A stretch of 64,000 nucleotides of DNA, from the NCBI GenBank assembly GCA_037833965.1, contig AP031357.1, positions 23,580,001-23,644,000 on the forward strand. The letters are read 5' to 3'. Every line of letters begins with the position of its first letter. The stretch's first letter is position 1. The position numbers and the translations under genes were made by a program. Shown here piece after piece: positions 59,760 to 64,000 of the stretch. Origin of the DNA: Marchantia polymorpha subsp. ruderalis (taxonomy: Eukaryota; Streptophyta; Marchantiopsida; Marchantiales; Marchantiaceae). The notes beneath the pieces are model-generated. The model was not told the DNA's origin and did no database searches. It saw only the letters and a program-made list of their open reading frames with translations.

Positions 59760-61940
59760 TGTTTTCAATTTATCTCAAGCAGCTTGATAGTCACCCTGAT
59801 TGGGAATTTCTATGCGACCAACTTCTTTTTATTAAGTTGGAGCTATTCTTGAAGGGGATAAACCCCTTGTCTTCATCTGTTGAGGACGCGAGCCCTGAAC
59901 GTGGGCAAAGAACCTCAGTAGTGTGGGCGCGAGTGTAATCATTCTCTTCATTACGAACGGCCAGCGTGCGAGTGATTGCTTAATTAGCTCTCTGAACGCC
60001 GGTTACAGAGGAGTGCTAAAATGGAAGGATTGGCGGAAGCATGGGAGATGACTGCACATCTGAATTCTGCAGAGGAAAGCTTTATGACAGTAAACAGATG
60101 AAATTTGGCACGTCAATAAATTGCCAGTACCCACACCTAGGAAGCGGAGACTGAGCAAATGAAGGAGACTCTATACTGCGATTGGGAGGAGAAGAAGCAG
60201 AACCCTGCGATTGTTCCCATTATCATTATGAGCTGGCAATTTCATTAGAGGGCCAAGAATTATCAACATTTATCTGGTTATAGTGCGTAGGCCAGCTGTT
60301 TCTCATTTTGGATCAACATCAGACCTCTCATCTCTTTAGCAAGACTCGTGGATTTCTGAAATTCTCGTGTGTAAGTTCAAAGTTCGGTTGATTGGAAATA
60401 TCATAAGAGTATATTTTTAACATACCATGCTGTGTCCTGAGTAGATACTATCGAATGGTTGAATATGTTTCCAATATTGTCACACGGCTCTCCTTTCATC
60501 TCCCTCCTATTCTCCCCTGCACCTGTTTAGACGTTTAGGGTCAACTTTCCAACAAGGTACGAAATGTGTCTAGCGACTATGGGAGATAATAGACAAGCGT
60601 GTAAAGTTGGCTTTAACAAAGTTAACGCAGATGTCGTCTCGTGAATCTGTTTTCCTATCTTGTTGATCAACTTTGCAGATGGATGTTTATGTTTTTGAAC
60701 AAGAAAGCAGCTCTCCTGTTCTTATTTGAATGAGAATACTACGCATCAGAACGATTTGAACGAAAGAATGATAGAAAGAGAGAGATTTGAATGAAAATAT
60801 TGTTATTCAACTTGTGATTTATTTGAACCAATATTCTTCGACACGGTAGACACATATGTCCGTTCTTAAGTGAACTAGTTTGGAATGTGAATATCTGTGT
60901 TCGTCTACAGGTTCATAATTTGTAGTCTTGACGTATACATGCTTCTTGTACGAAAATGAACATTAACATGCGGTGTACTAATCATCTGTCAGTTCATTCC
61001 GAAAGCTGGTGAATTTACACATCAACTTTAGCAGGCCATATTTCGTTGACAGATTCGCATGTTGTTACGTCTCGACACCTTTTCAGATAAGATTTTTGCT
61101 GTTTGTGTGCTGATCTGAGGTAGTTTCAAGCCAGAAGATTTTCTTGCCCTTCTACAATCAGCCCTTGTGCAAATCAGCAAAGGTCTCAGCAACTGGATCG
61201 AAACCTAGCGTCAACACCTCTGGAAATAGTTGATATACATGCTCCTATTGTATCTTAATCACAGCTGCTGGACTTCTGGCCAGCAGAGACATAATCTAAC
61301 CACGCTCACCCTTTCTGGTTACCTTAGCGTAAAACTTAACAGTCTCAATTTGAGTCGATATTTAGAACTGCTCACAATGCTTCAACTGCATTTTGCATTT
61401 TAGTTTACCCTCAAACATTCTTTTCATTCTCTGGGCATGCTTTATAATTTTTGACATAGCTTCTACTTCAATTTGTTATACTTAGTGCACTGAACAGCAC
61501 TTACTTAAATGAAAAGCGCCCAGAGCCGCATATCAGTATGATCTCAACAGAAGAGTTTGTGCGCACTGTGAAACTTGCAAGAAACCCCTCCTTGGTCGAT
61601 GATCGTGAAGAGCACAACTTTTATTTTGCTTCCTAGGATGGTTTGTGGTTATGTTATGTCTAGTTACTGTTATAACACCTCAAAATAGACTCCATATAAC
61701 AGAGCGTCGCTCAAGTGGAATCTCATTACATATTCATACATCATAAGCATATATCAAGAAAGGGTGACACATGGATAAAGAAGCCCGATGAAAACTCATC
61801 GACGCAGGTAAAAAGCAAAAACCAATGCAGTCAGGAAAATAAGCAAACCCGGGGGCCAAAAGAAGAGGAGAGTGCGTACCAACTCTCGTCACATTAGCTT
61901 CGTATACAACGATACGCAGTTGCCTGCGAACATGACACGA
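59760..61940. other. No supported gene
   Basis: The 3' flank of the zinc-ribbon gene is followed by unremarkable sequence with only short frames. No repeat or RNA gene was recognised. Confidence 0.45.
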
Positions 61941-61943
61941 GGA

Positions 61944-61990
61944 ATTGTGGGTACTTTCTCATTCGTCCCGAATGAGAAAGTACCTACAAT
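61944..61990. repeat. 22-bp inverted repeat, 3-nt loop
   Basis: The left arm 61944-61965 (ATTGTGGGTACTTTCTCATT plus CG) pairs with 61969-61990 over all 22 positions, with one G-T wobble. The loop is TCC. It is the strongest hairpin in the window. Confidence 0.92.
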
Positions 61991-62154
61991 CATTGATCTT
62001 CAACCGATTAGAGGGAAGTGAAGTGGAGGGCGTCCCACGCTGCTGAGCAACACTCTTCGCGGCTCTTCTCAACATCTTCTATTCCGAACCAACAAATGGG
62101 GATATGGAAACTAGGTTAGAAGCAGGCCAACACCGAATTTCAATCGATGCATCG

Positions 62155-62188
62155 GATCCATTGTAGTGCTTAAGTACTACAATGGATC
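62155..62188. repeat. Perfect 13-bp inverted repeat, 8-nt loop
   Basis: GATCCATTGTAGT (62155-62167) is complementary to ACTACAATGGATC (62176-62188). The centre GCTTAAGT is itself nearly palindromic, so the stem can extend inward. Confidence 0.9.
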
Positions 62189-62381
62189 GAGGCGACTATC
62201 ACAGACTTGCACATGACGTAGAGCCTGTCAAGTGGCCCATAAAATCACTTCGCTCCCTTACCACTTATTTAGCGCACTTGACTCCACTCATGTAGATAAT
62301 AGTTGAAGACCACAGAACCGCTATTTGTTCAATAGTACATGTAAGGTATATTAAGGGAGTTTGTATTAGATCATTCTGCAA

Positions 62382-62411
62382 ACACCCGTGGCCCCTTGTG
62401 GCCACGGGTGT
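62382..62411. repeat. Perfect 12-bp GC-rich inverted repeat, 6-nt loop
   Basis: ACACCCGTGGCC (62382-62393) is complementary to GGCCACGGGTGT (62400-62411), with loop CCTTGT. It stands out as GC-rich in an AT-rich context. It is not followed by a T run. Confidence 0.9.
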
Positions 62412-62589
62412 GGTTTGAGTACCAAGGCAAGGGACATGGAGATATATCCCAAAGGATTACTGTTCTCTCTCTCTTTGATATCGTACTTTAGTTGGCCCTT
62501 TATATGTTCCTATGCCATCTTTCTGCTAAATTCAACCGCGGTTTTTTTCATGTGTTCGCTATACACTCATAGCCATAGATTTTGAATGT

Positions 62590-63190
62590 ATTGATAATAC
62601 CATTGTTTGAAAAGAGTGTGTAGCATCCATCAGATATAAGATTCATGCAGGAAATTCTTTCCAACCCTTTTTTGTAAGATTTTACAAACAAATTTGACTA
62701 AGTGGGGAATTAATATGAAATTTTTAACGATGACCAATAACTTGAAAATATTTAGATCATTACCAGAGCTATGGGAACGTAATAAAATTAACATATGCCA
62801 ATTTGAACTTAAAGTAGCCAGCTAATTTTTTTCACTTAAAAAGACGGACGTTTATCTTCCAAATGCTGATTGCAGTTAAAAAAATATAGTTCAATTTTTT
62901 CTTAAACTTGTAAGAAGATAATTGAATTCTTCATAATTTTTATATTAGTCTCCTCCTAAAACCAGCAATGCTTGTATCATACGCCATGGTTGCATATTGC
63001 GGACCAATATGCCGTCCGCAATCTTAGCATTGCGATCGTGCGCCGCAATCACACTCTGAACCGACGGACGGATAAATTTGAATCTTGATTCTCCCCCGCT
63101 CGGGCACCGTCTTCTACCGTTTCCCGCTCCCTCGCCCGCCCGCCTCGAAATCCCGTAAGGTCTTCGGCAGGAAATAGGCCCAACCTCGTA
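62590..63190. other. AT-rich then GC-rich intergenic stretch, no gene seen
   Basis: The sequence is AT-rich to about 62.97 kb. It then turns abruptly GC-rich, with an inverted-repeat-like pair TTGCGGAC and GTCCGCAA at 62996-63020. Nothing else was recognised. Confidence 0.45.
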
Positions 63191-63191
63191 A

Positions 63192-63452
63192 TCAATCTAT
63201 GAGCCACGAGATGCGGAGCGAGGAGATTCGGGTCCTTACGCCTGGTTTATGGCCAGCATCTTTTGATTGAGAGTCTGCAGAAAGCTCCCACATTCCAGAT
63301 GGTTCGCTCGGTGTAGGAATTCCGAGCAGTCGCTTGATTGATCCGAGAAAGATTTGCTCCTGCAAGGCTGAGTTACCGATAGTCAAGCCTGCTGGTAAGC
63401 ATCGCATCATGGGTTGTTCTGTGTCACCGGAGTGGAGAGAAAGTGATGGCAT
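63192..63452 (-). CDS. Orphan open frame of 86 codons, unrecognised
   Basis: ATG 63452 opens an 86-codon frame with mixed composition, including QEQIFLGSIKRLLGIPTPSE and PSGMWELSADSQ. A good donor-like CCAGGC|GTAAGG lies inside it near 63240, so it could be an exon. The plus strand over the same interval is also open apart from one TGA, so the coding strand is uncertain. No family was recognised. Confidence 0.22.
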   Translation of the reverse strand: MPSLSLHSGDTEQPMMRCLPAGLTIGNSALQEQIFLGSIKRLLGIPTPSEPSGMWELSADSQSKDAGHKPGVRTRISSLRISWLID

Positions 63453-64000
63453 TATCGATGGTGCAGCTGGTTTTTAGAGGAGGAGCGAGGCACGGAATGT
63501 TTGAACGAGTTTCATTTCATATACAATCTGTCCGTGAGAATTGTATAGGGGAGCTTGTGTGAAGCAGCTGAGGGTCGCTGTCAGATTGAAAGTTCATGAA
63601 GCGGTCCGGGGAAGGAAATGCAAATGCACATTGGAGTAGTTCGAGACGGGGGCCCTGGGATGGCTGAAAACTGTGTTGGAAGTTTCTGCAAAAGCAGTCG
63701 CAACGCGGAAGGTGGCTAAAGGAGTGTTGTTCGGAAGGTCCTCTGAGTAGTAGACTGGTGCTTCAGCATCTGAGGACACACCGAGAAGGTCAATTTTACA
63801 GTGAAACACGAGGTTAAATGTAGATGTGGAAGAAGTGATTCAGTTGAATTGGCAGGGTACCATGTACAGAGGTTGTATTAAAACCACGATGTGCTTGAAG
63901 TTGTCGCTCCTGATCATAGAATGACGAATTGTGCTAGTAATCCATGGTAAACCTCTTGAGCAGGATTTAACCCATTCAATTTCGTATTTCCAGTCCGCAA

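Noticed and set aside
62382..62411. GC-rich hairpin as a bacterial-type terminator
   Set aside because: There is no T run after it and the context is a plant nuclear genome.
63192..63470. In-frame TGA as selenocysteine codon
   Set aside because: Land plants are generally considered to lack selenoproteins and no SECIS-like structure was recognised.

Overview
The window is nuclear DNA of a land plant, most likely a bryophyte; a liverwort such as Marchantia is a good fit, but this is inferred from protein similarity and sequence style, not from a marker. The reasons are spliced plant-type genes (a subfamily XI leucine-rich-repeat receptor kinase, a plant vacuolar-type cationic amino acid transporter, a DUF1475 membrane protein), long leader-like tracts rich in GA, CT and CTG repeats, and large AT-rich intergenic stretches. 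Gene density is low: four genes are well supported, all near the two ends.

Layout. 1-4.6 kb: GC-rich, repeat-laden DNA downstream of the receptor kinase. 4.6-9.1 kb, minus strand: a three-exon LRR receptor-like kinase of 1101 residues, closest by eye to the RGF-INSENSITIVE (RGI) receptors of Arabidopsis; it carries the RxGG and RxR peptide-recognition motifs and an intact RD kinase. 9.2-14.5 kb: its promoter side, full of (GA)n, (CTG)n, (TTCC)n and similar tracts. 15-42 kb: mostly non-coding, with a decayed non-LTR retrotransposon reverse transcriptase at 29.3-29.6 kb, several weak orphan reading frames (16, 20, 34 and 35.7 kb) and GC-rich islands near 20, 32-33 and 39 kb. 42.3-48.5 kb: AT-rich and almost without reading frames, with several perfect short-loop inverted repeats. 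52.9-56.0 kb, minus strand: a single-exon cationic amino acid transporter of 635 residues, and 198 bp upstream of it in the same orientation a small spliced DUF1475 membrane-protein gene. 59.49-59.69 kb, plus strand: a 66-residue zinc-ribbon protein with a TATA box upstream. 61.9-62.4 kb: three perfect hairpins. 63.2-63.8 kb: orphan open frames of uncertain status.

The genes do not form an obvious pathway. The receptor kinase should act at the plasma membrane in peptide-hormone perception, and the transporter probably moves basic amino acids across the tonoplast or plasma membrane. DUF1475 and the zinc-ribbon protein have no firmly known role. Nothing prokaryotic, viral or CRISPR-like was seen. 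The most interesting leads are the receptor with duplicated RxR-like repeats and an intron whose retention would give a soluble ectodomain, the DUF1475-transporter tandem, and the sets of perfect short-loop palindromes.
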